A DNA stretch of 64,000 nt, from contig JAQFVV010006200.1 in NCBI GenBank assembly GCA_028023455.1, positions 7,157,506 to 7,221,505 of the forward strand. Direction: 5' to 3'. How positions within the stretch are numbered: the stretch's first letter is position 1; each line of letters starts with the position of its first letter. Positions 44,400 to 55,578 of the stretch are shown in pieces. Position numbers and translations under genes: made by a program. The notes beneath the pieces are model-generated. The model worked only from the letters and a program-made list of their open reading frames with translations, made no database searches and was not told the origin of the DNA. The DNA comes from Epiperipatus broadwayi (Eukaryota; Onychophora; Udeonychophora; Euonychophora; Peripatidae).

Positions 44400-46040
44400 T
44401 ACCACATGGTTACGGTGATATAAATCAGTGATATAAAGCCCATTTTTTTTATTTCCTAATTGTTCAGCGAAAATGCCTGACGATCACTTATAATTAAATT
44501 ATTTCCTCCTTTATTTATCTTTAATTCCGGGTAGATAACGATTTTTTGTAGACCGGGAAAATATGCATCTTTCAAATACATACCAATCCTCCGCTATTCC
44601 TTTGCCCACCGCATTGAATGTCGGGAATCTTTCTCGAGCGCTGTTTACTAAGATTGGTACAACTCTAATAATTTTTAATAGTTTCCACAATAAGTTAAAC
44701 GCAAAATCTCTTTTAGAAAAATATAAAACTTTGATCATTTAAAAAATTGATAAAAATCATTTACTAAGAAAAATTATAGATAACTATTGGATATTTTTCA
44801 ACTGTTATCAGAAATATTTGCTACGGTATTTATTTATTTTTAATTTAGTTGATTGAAATTAATACTGAAGTACTAATAAGTATTTTTATTATCTTGATTT
44901 AAATTAAAACAAAACAATAAAAATATTTTTATTGCTTAATTTCAATCAACTTTTACCTCACGTTATGTTAAAAATCGCTGCAACTGAACTTATTATTTCC
45001 GCACTTGCTTATTATACATCTGCTTACGAATGCAATTATATATATACAGATAAAGTGAACTATTAAAACGCAGGTACTGTATATGATTTTGCTAGTCTGT
45101 TCATTTAATTAATTATATACAATGAACATATATATGCAAGTAATGATCGGGAAAAGATGACTACTAAAATATAAATAAAGATATTAATTTGTAGGATTAA
45201 AACCTTATATCGTTATAAAAATAACTTTTTTTAGTTAACAAACATATTTGAACAAAGTTTAATCAGCTGGTTTTTAAACAATATCCGGATTAATATTCGT
45301 ATTTTAGAGACACTCTGGGGACAATAATAAATAACTGTCAAATTTTAATTCACCAATCATAATGAATTGGGAAATAACTGATTCTGATAAGAAAGCCTAA
45401 ATAAAAGGATAAATAAGAAACTAAACCGTAAACAAAAAAAACCAGGTAAGAAGACGGAAGCAAATTTCTCCTGATCTTTCTGCTATTTCTAGATACTATA
45501 AGCACCAGCAGTCTAGTACATGTTATAGTTATGCCTTTAAAATAGCTACGTATTAATCGATGTATAGATAATTTAATAATGATGTGGCCATAATTATAAT
45601 ACTGTACCTTTGCAATTGTCTTCTATATAACAGAAAATTAAAATTTACTGTCACAATGTCGACAGGAATATTACAGAAAACAACCATGTGGGTTTGCGAC
45701 TAAAATTGGGAATTGGATCTGAATTTCAGAGCTACAGAATCCAATTGAAAACACTTTTAGATCCAGTTTTCAGCCAAGATCTATAGAATTTTAGTTATAG
45801 ATAAAATTTATAATAGATTTTATGTCTCTATAGTGGAATAGACAACAATCAAATAGATTTAAACACATTTTAAGATAAAAATGCATACAAGTAAAACTAA
45901 TTAATAAGTAAACAAATAAAATATGTAGATTATCTTTTAAAAGTAAACAGCTACAAAATCACTTATTTCGGTCACTCCAAAATGATTTAATAAAGATAAT
46001 TAATTTTTGTTTCGGAATAAATAAAACAAAATGTAACTTA
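44400..46040. other. 5' flanking region of the receptor; no second gene identified
   Basis: A 75-codon minus frame at 44511-44738 contains no recognisable motif and is not annotated as a gene. 45700-45790 holds a weak inverted repeat around GGAATTGGATCTGAAT. A promoter could lie here but no specific element is supported. Confidence 0.4.
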
Positions 46041-46054
46041 AAATATCTTTTTTT

Positions 46055-46342
46055 GAAGGGGATTTGAACACAGACTTTCAAGCTCCCTCCAGCTATGCAC
46101 TCCATCTTATAAACAGCACTGATTATATATATATGTGTGAGAGATAATGATCTGGACCAACTGATTAGTGCTGGTTTAGCACAAAATATGTATATTGGAG
46201 ATCATTTATCTTTTTCACATATATGTAGTCATGTGTATCGGTTATATAAGATGGATGGGTAGCTGAAGGGAGCTTGAAAGTCTGTGTTCAGATCCCCTTT
46301 AATTACATTTAAAGTTCAGTATATTTCAATATACTTGTATTT
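46055..46342 (+). mobile_element. H3-family retroposon with short inverted arms and 14-bp target duplication
   Basis: Perfect direct repeats AAATATCTTTTTTT at 46041-46054 and 46343-46356. Inverted arms of about 50 bp (46058-46110 and 46250-46303) start with GGGGATTTGAACACAGAC and its near complement GTCTGTGTTCAGATCCCC. The hammerhead (46149-46203) lies between the arms in sense orientation. The right side has an extra tail with the hairpin AGTATAT/ATATACT at 46318-46335, directly comparable to the terminal hairpin of the 30-kb copy. Confidence 0.82.
46149..46203 (+). ncRNA. hammerhead ribozyme, type I, two core changes (H3 family)
   Basis: GATCTGGACCAA (46149-46160) pairs with TTGGAGATC (46195-46203) through CCAA/TTGG and GATCT/AGATC. 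Core CTGATTA (G8 to U), stem II GTGCT/AGCAC (five perfect pairs, loop GGTTT), AAAA for GAAA (G12 to A), stem III TATGTA, then TA as the cleavage dinucleotide. Stems are perfect; the two core changes predict loss of activity. Confidence 0.65.
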
Positions 46343-46559
46343 AAATATCTTTTTTTAAAATTGTATTTCTAACAATCACTTAACATTTAAAAATTATTCA
46401 TAAGTTGTCTTTTATTATGAAAAAAATGTTTTTTTGTGTTTTTATTTGCAAAATCCTTTAAACTTTGTCAAAATTTAAATTCCTTCTAATTTTACATTAA
46501 ATAGATGTAATTGCTCCAGAGATTCCTACTAAATGGATGATTTCAGGTTTTGGTTGATT

Positions 46560-48740
46560 TCAGCTTTGATAATATATATATAACATTTTATTTTAAAAAT
46601 GCTTTTATTTAATTTGAGGAATAACTCACTAAATATATATATATTTTCTTCAACCACAATTTTGGTTTTTATATTTAAGTTGAAATGGTACGGAAAAGAG
46701 TTGAAAATGATATAAGAAAGTATAACTGTGAAATAGCAAGGAAAGCTGTAGAAGAAAATAAAAGTCTCAAAAATCTTAAACAACATTTTGGTATTGGTAG
46801 GAAATTTATATCTGCAATAAGAAAAAAAGATGGAATTATTACTAAAAAGAGAGATGACATCATGAAATTGGTAGAAGATTTTTATCAAGAATTATATAGT
46901 AATAAAGAACAAGTACCTCCTATATCTATTACATCTTCCGAATTGCCCAGAATTTTAAATGAAGAAGTGAGACATGCAATTAAGTGTATGAAAAAAGGAA
47001 AGGCTCCAGGAAATGATGGAATTATAATTGATATATTAAAAGAAGCAGGTGAAGAAATAGAAACAATTTTAGCAAAGTTATATACCAAATGTCTAAATGA
47101 TAAAGATGTCCTGGAAGATTGGAAGAATGCAGTAATAATATTAATATTTTAAAAAGGTGATAAAGAAGATATTAGAAATTACAGACCTATCAGCCTTTTA
47201 TCAGTTTTATATAAAATTTTTACCAAGATAATTACAACTAGGCTACAGAGAACTTTGGATTTCCACCAACCAAGAGAACAAGCTGGATTTAAAAGTGGTT
47301 TTAGTACAATAGATCATATCCAGGTATTGAGAGAAGTCATAGAAAGGGCAAATGAATATGAGTTGTCATTATGTTTTGGATTTGTAGATTATGAAAAGGC
47401 ATTCAATTCTATACACATTTCTTCAGTGATTAAAGCATTGGATCATCAAGGTATAGATCCAGGATATTGTCATATTTTAAAGAATATTTATAAAAATGCA
47501 ACAGCAACAATTAGATTACATAATGATACTGGAAAAATCAACATTGAGAAAGGTGTAAGACAAGGTGACTCCATATCTCCAAAACTCTTTACAGCAGTGC
47601 TGCAAGAAGTATTTTGTGGATTAAAATGGGAAACTAAAGGAGTGAAAGTAAATGGAGAGTATTTAAGTCATTTAGATTTCGCAAGATGCTCTTGTTTTTG
47701 CAAATAATGCTTCAGAGCTGCAGGAAATGTTGCAGGAGTTAGCAGATGAAAGTAGAAAAGTAGGACTAAAGATAAATGTTAAAAAGACTAAAGTAATGTT
47801 TAATCAATTTGCTCAAAATATGAAAATAAAGATTGATTATGAAGAATTAGAAGAAGTTAACAGTTACAAATACCTTGGTCAGATTATTAATACAGATGGA
47901 AACATAATGGAGGAAATTAATCATAGAATTAAACTTGGTTGGAGTGCTTTTGGTAGAAATAACTTGATACTAAAAGGAAATATGCCTATGTGTTTGAAAA
48001 GGATGGTTTTTAACAAATGTGTTTTACCAGTTCTTACTTATGGATCTGAGACTTGGACACTTAATAGAAGAGCAATACAGAGACTTCAGACCACTCAAAG
48101 GAGTATGGAGAGATGTATGTTGGGAGTAACAAGAAGAGATCGAAAACACAATGTATGGTTAAGACAACAAACAGGTGTTACTGACCTTATTGAAAAAATT
48201 AAAAGATTGAAATGGGGTTGGGCTGGACATATTGCTAGAAGAGATGATAATAGATGGACAATTGAAATTTTAAACTGGATTCCAAGAGATTGTAAAAGAC
48301 CCAGAAAGAGACCACATGTGAGATGGATGGATGAAATAAGAAAATGTGCAGGGGTGTTGTGGAGAAGAGAATCTAAAAATCGGAGAAGATGGATTAAACT
48401 TGGAGAGACCTTCATCCTGCAGTGGATTGATAATGGTTGATGATGATTTAAGTTGAAATAAAAGCATGATTATTTTTATATAAATTGAAATAAAAGTATG
48501 GGACATTCATAAATTAATTCAATTACTAATTTTAAAAATAATAATTGAATTAATTTTTTTATGGATGCTACATGTTTTTATTTCAAATTATATAAAAAAT
48601 TCATTCTTTTATTTCAACTTAAATACAATAACCAATATAATTGAAGAAAAAAAAATTATTTTTATTTTTAGTGCATTATTAATCAAATTAAAGAAAATTG
48701 TTTTTTTTATATATAAAATAATTTATATATATATATTATT
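46560..48740. repeat. Palindromic repeat interrupted by a LINE
   Basis: 46560-46686 plus 48460-48520 form the left arm and about 48540-48735 the right arm of one palindrome. TTGAAGAAAA, TTTAGTG and AATTAAATAAAAGC-like words recur inverted in both outer parts, and GAAATAAAAG/CTTTTATTTC in the inner part. Without the LINE the arms are about 190-200 bp around a loop of roughly 20 bp. Outer borders and a flanking duplication for the palindrome itself could not be fixed. Confidence 0.75.
46687..48445 (+). pseudogene. RTE-like LINE, 5'-truncated, reverse transcriptase only
   Basis: The insert has a perfect 14-bp target duplication ATTTAAGTTGAAAT (46673-46686 and 48446-48459) and a 3' end in TGATGATG, as in RTE-like LINEs. 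The endonuclease domain is missing; the sequence begins in the linker. Order: KCMKKGKAPGNDGI; a TAA stop at 47150-47152 where the family has a lysine codon; NYRPISLLS; GFVDYEKAFNSI (the catalytic D of AFDS is N here); VRQGDSISPKLF; then a frameshift at about 47682 inside the FADD box; a thumb region with INVKKTKVM and SYKYLGQII; and the C-terminal RRWIKLGETFILQWIDNG to the stop at 48440. The product would be the polymerase for target-primed integration; this copy is dead by truncation, one stop, one frameshift and loss of both catalytic motifs. Related genome annotations are often labelled 'F52C9.6-like' or 'craniofacial development protein 2-like'. Confidence 0.9.
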
Positions 48741-50278
48741 TACTGTTTTAATATCTGAATATTACCTTCTCGCTCTCATTTCCACACATTTAAGATTTGC
48801 CCATGCTTAAACGTTTGGGTCAAAAGAATGAGTGATTCATTCCATTCTTTCTAAAATACTATATCTTGTGTCTGGAAAAATTGAGTATTCATTTATAATT
48901 TGTCTTTAAAGTGCATGTGCATTGGCTTAATTGTTAATATCACTATTACATAAAAAACATAGCAGTATATAAAATAATATCTCATTACAATGGTCTTCTT
49001 GTAACTTTTCATATTCAAATTTAAAACTTGAGAATCTAAACAATGTCATGGTATTTCCAGTATTTGAAATAGATTTGTATTTTAAAAATCATTTATAAGA
49101 CTTTTGTGTTTATAAAACAGAATTTTGTAATAAAAAGTTTTAATTAAAAGGTTAAAAGAAATTAAGATTTTGTCCTTCATTTTTTTTCTTTCTATTTTAA
49201 TTAATTGTAAATGCTTTTTAGTGAATTAATCATGAAATTCATTGAAAGTGTATTTCTAATAACTATATTGCCATCTATTGCACATCATTGATAACTTACT
49301 GAATTGATATCAATGTGATTTGAAATTTGGCTCAGTGGATGACCTTGACATATTGCATTATTATACTACATTATTATCAATACCTAATGCATGAACAGTA
49401 TTTGAAGAAAATCCATTTGAAGTATAGTAAAAATCAATTACAAGATTTGACTGAGATTTAAAAAGTTTCTTTTTTCTGATAACTTGTTTTACTAATTGCA
49501 AATGATTTAATAAAAATATTAAATATTTAGTTTTTAAAAAGTGTTGTTTTTTAGTGGGAGTACCAATAACTAAATAAATTTTGAAATACTATAGAATAAT
49601 TGAGTAAATAAGAAATTCAAGCAGTTTAATGGGGTTTAAATTTCTGTTGATAGAACTGACTTAAGAACAACATTTGTTTTATAACACATCATATCTTTAG
49701 AAATGTCCTAAAATTATTCAAAATCCAAATAAATTTTGGTGCTTTTCCAGCTTTTTTAATTTTATTGGTATCAATCAAGCCTTCAATGACTTAACTCCTT
49801 ACAAAGCTTTTGGAATTAAACAAAAAATATTGTATTCTTCTGAAATTCGTCATTCACAAAATTTATTTGAAAGAAGAATGCCAGAAAATAAAAGAATCAA
49901 AACGTTGTAATCTCTTATTTAACTGATTAATAATTGAGACTTTTCTTGAGCATCATTTTATGCTTTTTCTAGTTCTTCATGCGTCACAAACTTCATTAGC
50001 TTGGTAGCATAGAGTTTTAATGTTTCATTCTATATTTATATCATGCTTTTAGAGAGAGGTTTCACATATAGAACTAACATATGTTTTTAAAAAACAGACC
50101 ATCTTTAAATAGATGATGCAAAAAGAAATTACTCATGTTTAAGGGTTACAAAAAAGTTATTGCATCTGGTATGTTTTGACTATGTTTCTCAAAACAAGGC
50201 TGTAGTTATAGCAGACATTTGGTTAAATAAATCTTTGAATTCTTTTTTAGAAGTTATGCATGAACAATCTAGGGTGTA

Positions 50279-50350
50279 CCTCCTCCTCCTTCTTCTTCTT
50301 CTTATTATTATTATCATCATCATCGTCTGATGATGATGATAATGATGACG
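50279..50350. repeat. Graded trinucleotide array with palindromic end
   Basis: The array shifts stepwise from (CTC)n through (TTC)n and (TTA)n to (TCA)n, then CGTC and (TGA)n. The TCATCATCA and TGATGATGA blocks are complementary across the centre near 50325, so a hairpin is possible. Confidence 0.9.
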
Positions 50351-50698
50351 TCACCTCTTGTTCAAAAATGTTTTGAACTTTCATTCATAATATTTTTAAT
50401 TTATATAGAAGAATGTTACATAAGTTTTCATCTGTGCTACTTTTGTTTTCTAAAACCTCAGCTCTATATCTAATTGCCATTGTCATTTATGATAGTAATT
50501 TTTCAGCACTTAATACATAATACATTTTTCTATAGTTAATCTAGAACTTTATCATGTACCAGTTTCTTTAATGATAAAATTTTGAAAAACTACGATTACT
50601 TTTTATTGAATAATTCTTGACATTTTGTTTTACAGGATCATCTTTTAATTCTACAGAACTGATAGATTTTAAATTCTTATTTGTTCTTTTTGTCTTAT

Positions 50699-50870
50699 GT
50701 CATTAAGTGAGTTTCTTTATTTGTCAAATTTAACTTTCTCACAATGGCTGACATTGATTTGAAATTCCTAATCTCTTTTGCCTAAATAGTACAAGCGTTA
50801 ATGTCATCAAGTGAGTTTCTTTGTTTATTAAATTTAATCTTATCAAAATGGCTGATATTTCTTTCAGAAA
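50699..50870. repeat. Diverged tandem duplication, period 104 bp
   Basis: GTCATTAAGTGAGTTTCTTT at 50699 recurs as GTCATCAAGTGAGTTTCTTT at 50803; both continue with AAATTTAA.YTT.TCA.AATGGCTGA. Confidence 0.8.
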
Positions 50871-52241
50871 ATAAATTTACAATTTAATTGTCATGCATAA
50901 TTGTTTTCAGTTATATTTTTTATTAAATTTGTTTATATTTGCCCTTCAGCATCTTTAGAGCTATGTTTCTAAACTACTCATCTAATATATTTTTTCATTT
51001 TCTGTTTTGGCATTCTTGTTTTAACTATATTTCTTTTATTATTGTCATTTAAATATTTTTTCTAATGGTTTTCATCATTTTACTCTTGCAGACTAGAGAT
51101 GTGTTAGTTTTATGGTTTAAAACTAAACAAATCATGTTTAGTTATTCAGTTATCAAAAAACGTCTGACTAAAATAAAATAAAATAAAATATTTCAATAAT
51201 AAATTAATGAAGCTACAACTACAGATAAGGAAGATATTTATTGCTGTTTTTTGAGAAGTATGGTTGAGTTTGCAACAAAAGAAAATTATAAACATTACTT
51301 TTTGACAGGATTAATTACATATGTCCAATATAAATGGATTCATTGAAATGAGACATCTGCAAAGCTATAATTATGATTTGCCTAGAAAAGATGATAAATT
51401 TATTGCTAGAAATGAAAATAGAAGTTATTGTAGGATTTTGTTGATAATATCAATAGGTTAGGAAAAATAGAGATTGTATGAATCTATTATTTTGAAGATA
51501 TCACTGAATATAATAGAGTACATATTATTTTAAATAAATAGCACTTATTTAAATAATAGATTTGTGGTTATTATGGCAAAAAGATCTGTTGATTAAGTAA
51601 AAATGAAATCTAGTTATTATGATAAAATAGAATAGTAGTTATTAAAGAATATTAAAGTAGTTGTATAATGATAATGAATATTGGTTAGACTGGTGTGACA
51701 GGGCAAGGTTGGATAATAAGATTGTATAAACTATGAGCAAAATAAAAAAAATGAAATGTTAAATTTTTTTAAAGAAAATAATATGGTACATTTTAAAGAA
51801 TTATGAAAATAAAAAATTATTGATGCAAAGTTTAAATTTGGTGCAATTTAAATTTGTGGTTTATACATAGAATATGATAGAGGTGAGAATATTTTGCGTA
51901 ATGTTTCATAATTTTATACATTAATAAAACTATTTTTAAACCTCTTAAAGATCCTTTAATAATTATACTATTTTGTTTTATTTATTGTTACTAAAAGACT
52001 TAGTATCTTCCATTTATATATAAATATCCATTATATACATCTAATCACATTTGTATCCTATATCTGCATATATAAAATAAATATTTATTTGTTCATTTGT
52101 AATATTCTACAAAAAAAATTAGCCCTTTTTAAAATATAACTTGAATCAAAATAATCAGTAAACAAATAATATTAACATTTACTATATATATATAAGACAT
52201 ATTTTGTGGGTTAAAAATTTAAATATTTATATATTGTGACA

Positions 52242-52394
52242 GTCAGATGATGTATGTTGGTTTAACCCAGTTCGAATACTAGGCAAAAGTACCTCGAGGC
52301 CACTCATACACGAGATATTAAATCAAGAATACTATGATCTCTGCCCTATTCGCCTATTTTCGAGGCTAATTACGAACCAACAACATTATCTGAC
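52242..52394. repeat. Foldback with 20-25 bp arms and tRNA-end-like sequence
   Basis: GTCAGATGATGTATGTTGG at 52245 pairs with CCAACAACATTATCTGAC ending at 52392, and an inner pair (CCTCGAGGCC with TTCGAGGCT) follows. On the minus strand the left arm reads ATTCGAACTGGGTTAAACCA, which looks like the T loop and CCA end of a tRNA. It could be a primer-binding site of a lost LTR element or a short retroposon; the sequence does not decide. Confidence 0.5.
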
Positions 52395-52399
52395 CCATA

Positions 52400-54522
52400 C
52401 ATAAACTATTTTTCAAATGGACAAGCTTAGCCTCAGTGGAGAAAAACATGGACGGGAACATCTAAGGAGCTAAATAATTAAATGTGTGTAAAAGTAATAT
52501 GAGTTTTGTGTGCCTGGATCATTTGAAAAGTAAAAATAAAGCATTAAAATAAAATTAGAAAACTGCAGCTTTTTAGTTAAATAATAGATATTTAATTAAT
52601 GACTTTAAAATATTAATAATGAGTTAATGGCCTCCGCTATTCCCCTGAATTAATGAAAAACTAATTAGACAATAAAGATTAAATGATATAATATTTTTTC
52701 GGTCTAAATCTTTTCTTCCCAATTTTATTAAAATTGTCAACTCGAATCTCATCAATAAAGTACAATAATAAAAATCTTTCACAAAGCATTTTCTAATTGC
52801 TTTGCACTAAAAACAAACAGTTTTAAAATTATTTAAGATGTATATAGCTGAATCAGATATACGTAATAAGCTAACGGCGGACAAAAGAGGTGTTATCGAG
52901 GAGATCACGTTGGAAAACAAAGGAAACTTACTCGTATGGAATTTAGATACATAAATAAAATTGGAATGAGATTTTAAATGAAAAAATTAACTTTTAAACT
53001 TCACCGCAATGGAATACAAAATATTTATACATGTTAGTAATGAAGAATAGTGAAGGAAAAAGGGTTAAATATATAGATAGATGATCACACAATATATATC
53101 TAAGACTAGTCTAATAAGAAAATGGTTACATTACAAATCTAATTAAATACATTTCATAAATATAATTCAATGAAACAATTAAAAAAAGTATGAACAAAAA
53201 AGGGTAGAAAGTAAATAGTTCAATGGAGGAGTTATGATTACCATCCTGGTTCCTTGCTCCTGTTAGACGGCATTCGTGGCTTGATCCGACCATCAATAGG
53301 TATTTGTCCAGACAAGGAAAATGGAAATAAGTAGGATGCTTTTACGAAAAGTCCTACAGACACGGCACAGAGTTCAGATTACTATTAGGTGGATACTATG
53401 GCATTTTTATGATATTTAGGACCTCAACGGCAGGCAAAGCTTCGCCTAACTGCCTATCATGGTAGAATCCATCAAATTCATATGATTTTTAGCTTGTAGC
53501 ATGTTCAAACTTCTCCGTGATTTCGAAGATGACAGTTGTATAACTTTTTGGAATAAAATCTCAACAAGCAAAATCTGAAAGAGTTCTCCAAAGAGAAATC
53601 TGAAAGCAATATCCAAAAGGAAAATCTGAATGCCAGCAAGAAAATTCTGAATAACCTAGTCTTTTGTTCTCACTTTTATTTAGACTCTCTTTGTCAGCTA
53701 CCTTCTATTGTTTGTATAATCTTAGATCTTGATAAGCCCACCCACACGCTCTTTTGTTTCAAGGTAACATTTTCTAAAAATAACGTTTACTTTATTATTC
53801 TAAATTTCTTTCTTTAAAGTTTGAATTTCATTAATTAAAAAAAGAAAAAGAAAGCCATCTTTAATTTGACTCGAATGGGCTCACTAATTAAAACATACAT
53901 TGCTTTAGAAAATGTTGGTGGGCTTATCTCAAAATGAAATCATACGCCATATTTTAACAAAAAAATATATTATTTCTTTTAATAAAATAAGCATTTTATT
54001 TCAGCAGAATTTTGCATTAACTCATATATATACACTTGACGTATATATATATGTTTGACTAATAGGTTTTACAAGTAATTTTTATTAACAGAAATTTAAT
54101 CTTTGAATGGAATTTATTTAAAATGAAATAGTTAAATGCAAATACAAATTATATAAATGTAATTAATTTTAGCTTTAATGCAAAACCCTGCTGATATTGA
54201 ACTATAAACTTAATTCAGGTCTATAATACTAAGTTTATAGGAAGCTGTGAAGCATGGATCGGACTTCAGATCCATTGCTTCATTTCCCAATAGTTAGTGA
54301 GCAAAAAAAATGTTAAAAAAAATGCTGTTGCTTCAGGTCAGAGGTAAAAATTTTGTGCCAGGTGAGTTCAAGCCTACTCTTTATTTTCTGTAATATTTAA
54401 TTTGTTACGCTAACAGTCTTTCTTTCTTTTACTATATAACAAACGGTTTATCGATAATTCAATCTCCTGTATCTTAAATCAAGTCTGTGTTGTTTTTAGT
54501 CTAACAAACTATAGTTATCTTT
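52400..54522. other. Unidentified stretch of somewhat higher GC beside the gypsy element
   Basis: 53220-53800 is less AT-rich than its surroundings and contains a three-unit repeat of about 26 bp (AAATCTGAAAG/AAATCTGAATG, 53560-53655) and a hairpin GGCAGGC...GCCTAACTGCC near 53430. GATAAGCCCACC at about 53734 recurs inverted at 53918-53930. It might include the 3' LTR of the adjacent gypsy element, since AAAGAAAGAAAG (minus strand, about 54423-54434) could be a polypurine tract followed by TGTTAGCG. I found no second copy near 59-61 kb, so no LTR is called. Confidence 0.35.
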
Positions 54523-55578
54523 TTACTTTCTAAATATTCCGGGATCCAGAGGTATGCAAGGTTTTAAGTTTCTGGCATTGTATACTCCTTTTATGCCATT
54601 ACTATCTTCCAAAAGAAAAGCATTTCTCCTGCATTCCTTTTTCAATGTGTATGGCCCTTGATATATTGGAAAAAACTTTGTGAATTCTTTCTGTGATGTA
54701 TTACTTGGCCTAGAGTCTCTCAGCCATACTTGCTCCCCTTGCCTGAATTGATATTGCTGGTTTCATTTTTTATTTTTCCGGTGCAGCGCTGCCCATTTTA
54801 ATCATTCATATGCTATCTTTTGATCTTGTAGTTTATCTATCTTCTCCTCTTCCATTGGCATTTTGGTTTTAAATAACTGAGGACATTCTTTCCCATAATG
54901 CAGGCAAGTTGGAGTAAATCCTGTTGACTCATTCATTGTGTTGTTAATATATTGTACCACCTTTTCAGTTTTATTTACCCAGTCCCAATGGTTGGTTGGT
55001 ATATATGTCCTAAAGAGTCGCCCTATTTCTCGCATGACTCTCTCACAAGTGTTAGCCTGTGGATTTCTAACGGAAGTTAGCCTATGATGAATTCCTTGTT
55101 TAGCCATCCATGTCTTCCATTCTTTGGATGTAAACGCTATGCCATGATCAGATATCACTATCTGAGGTTTTCCAACTTCCGGCAACTGTTTTTCCCGAAG
55201 TGCCTTTATTGCTCCTCTAGAGTTTGCTGTCCTTACTGGGTATGCTTTCACATACTTTGAAACCACATCATACGTGACAAACAGATACTGGAATCGTCGA
55301 AACATCAGTAATGGGCCATAATGATCTACAGCTAGCAGCTCATTTGGTTTAGATGTGAGGACCAGTTGTGGCTCTCCTGCATACAATCGATTTGGTGCCT
55401 TGCTCCGAGCACAAATCTCACAGGTTTTCAACAATAAGATCTGTGAGTACACCCCTGGCCAATAAAATTGACCTTTTATTGCTTCTTCTACTTTCCGAGG
55501 ACCATAATATGTCCCACCGACTGATGGATGTGGGTAATAATTTGGTTTCTCAATTTGTGAGGTATTATGACTTTCCAT
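54523..55578 (-). pseudogene. pol: gypsy integrase with GPY/F C-terminal module
   Basis: Catalytic triad D85 (LAVDHYGPL), D144 (VISDHGIAF) and E179 (NTCERVMREI) with the typical D,D(35)E spacing. The zinc-binding end keeps CEIC (C53, C56) but the usual HFG is YYG, so the HHCC finger looks damaged. Two in-frame TGA codons (54804-54802 and about 54763) follow. The same frame then continues with GEQVWLRD and PIYQGPYTLKK, the GPY/F module, to a TAA at 54525-54523. Both TGA codons fall where tryptophan (TGG) would be plausible. It would insert the element DNA into the host genome. Confidence 0.88.

Larger units (their letters stand above)
48745..52240. other. AT-rich spacer with small repeats, no gene supported
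   Basis: T-rich on the plus strand at 49.9-51.1 kb, where minus-strand frames give only short unrelated pieces. Two sub-repeats are listed separately. An (AAAAT)n-like run lies at about 51170-51190. Confidence 0.4.

Noticed and set aside
52237-54421. 3' LTR of the gypsy element
   Set aside because: A possible polypurine tract and TGT...ACA ends were seen, but the length (about 2.2 kb) is large and no matching 5' copy was found at 58.8-61 kb.
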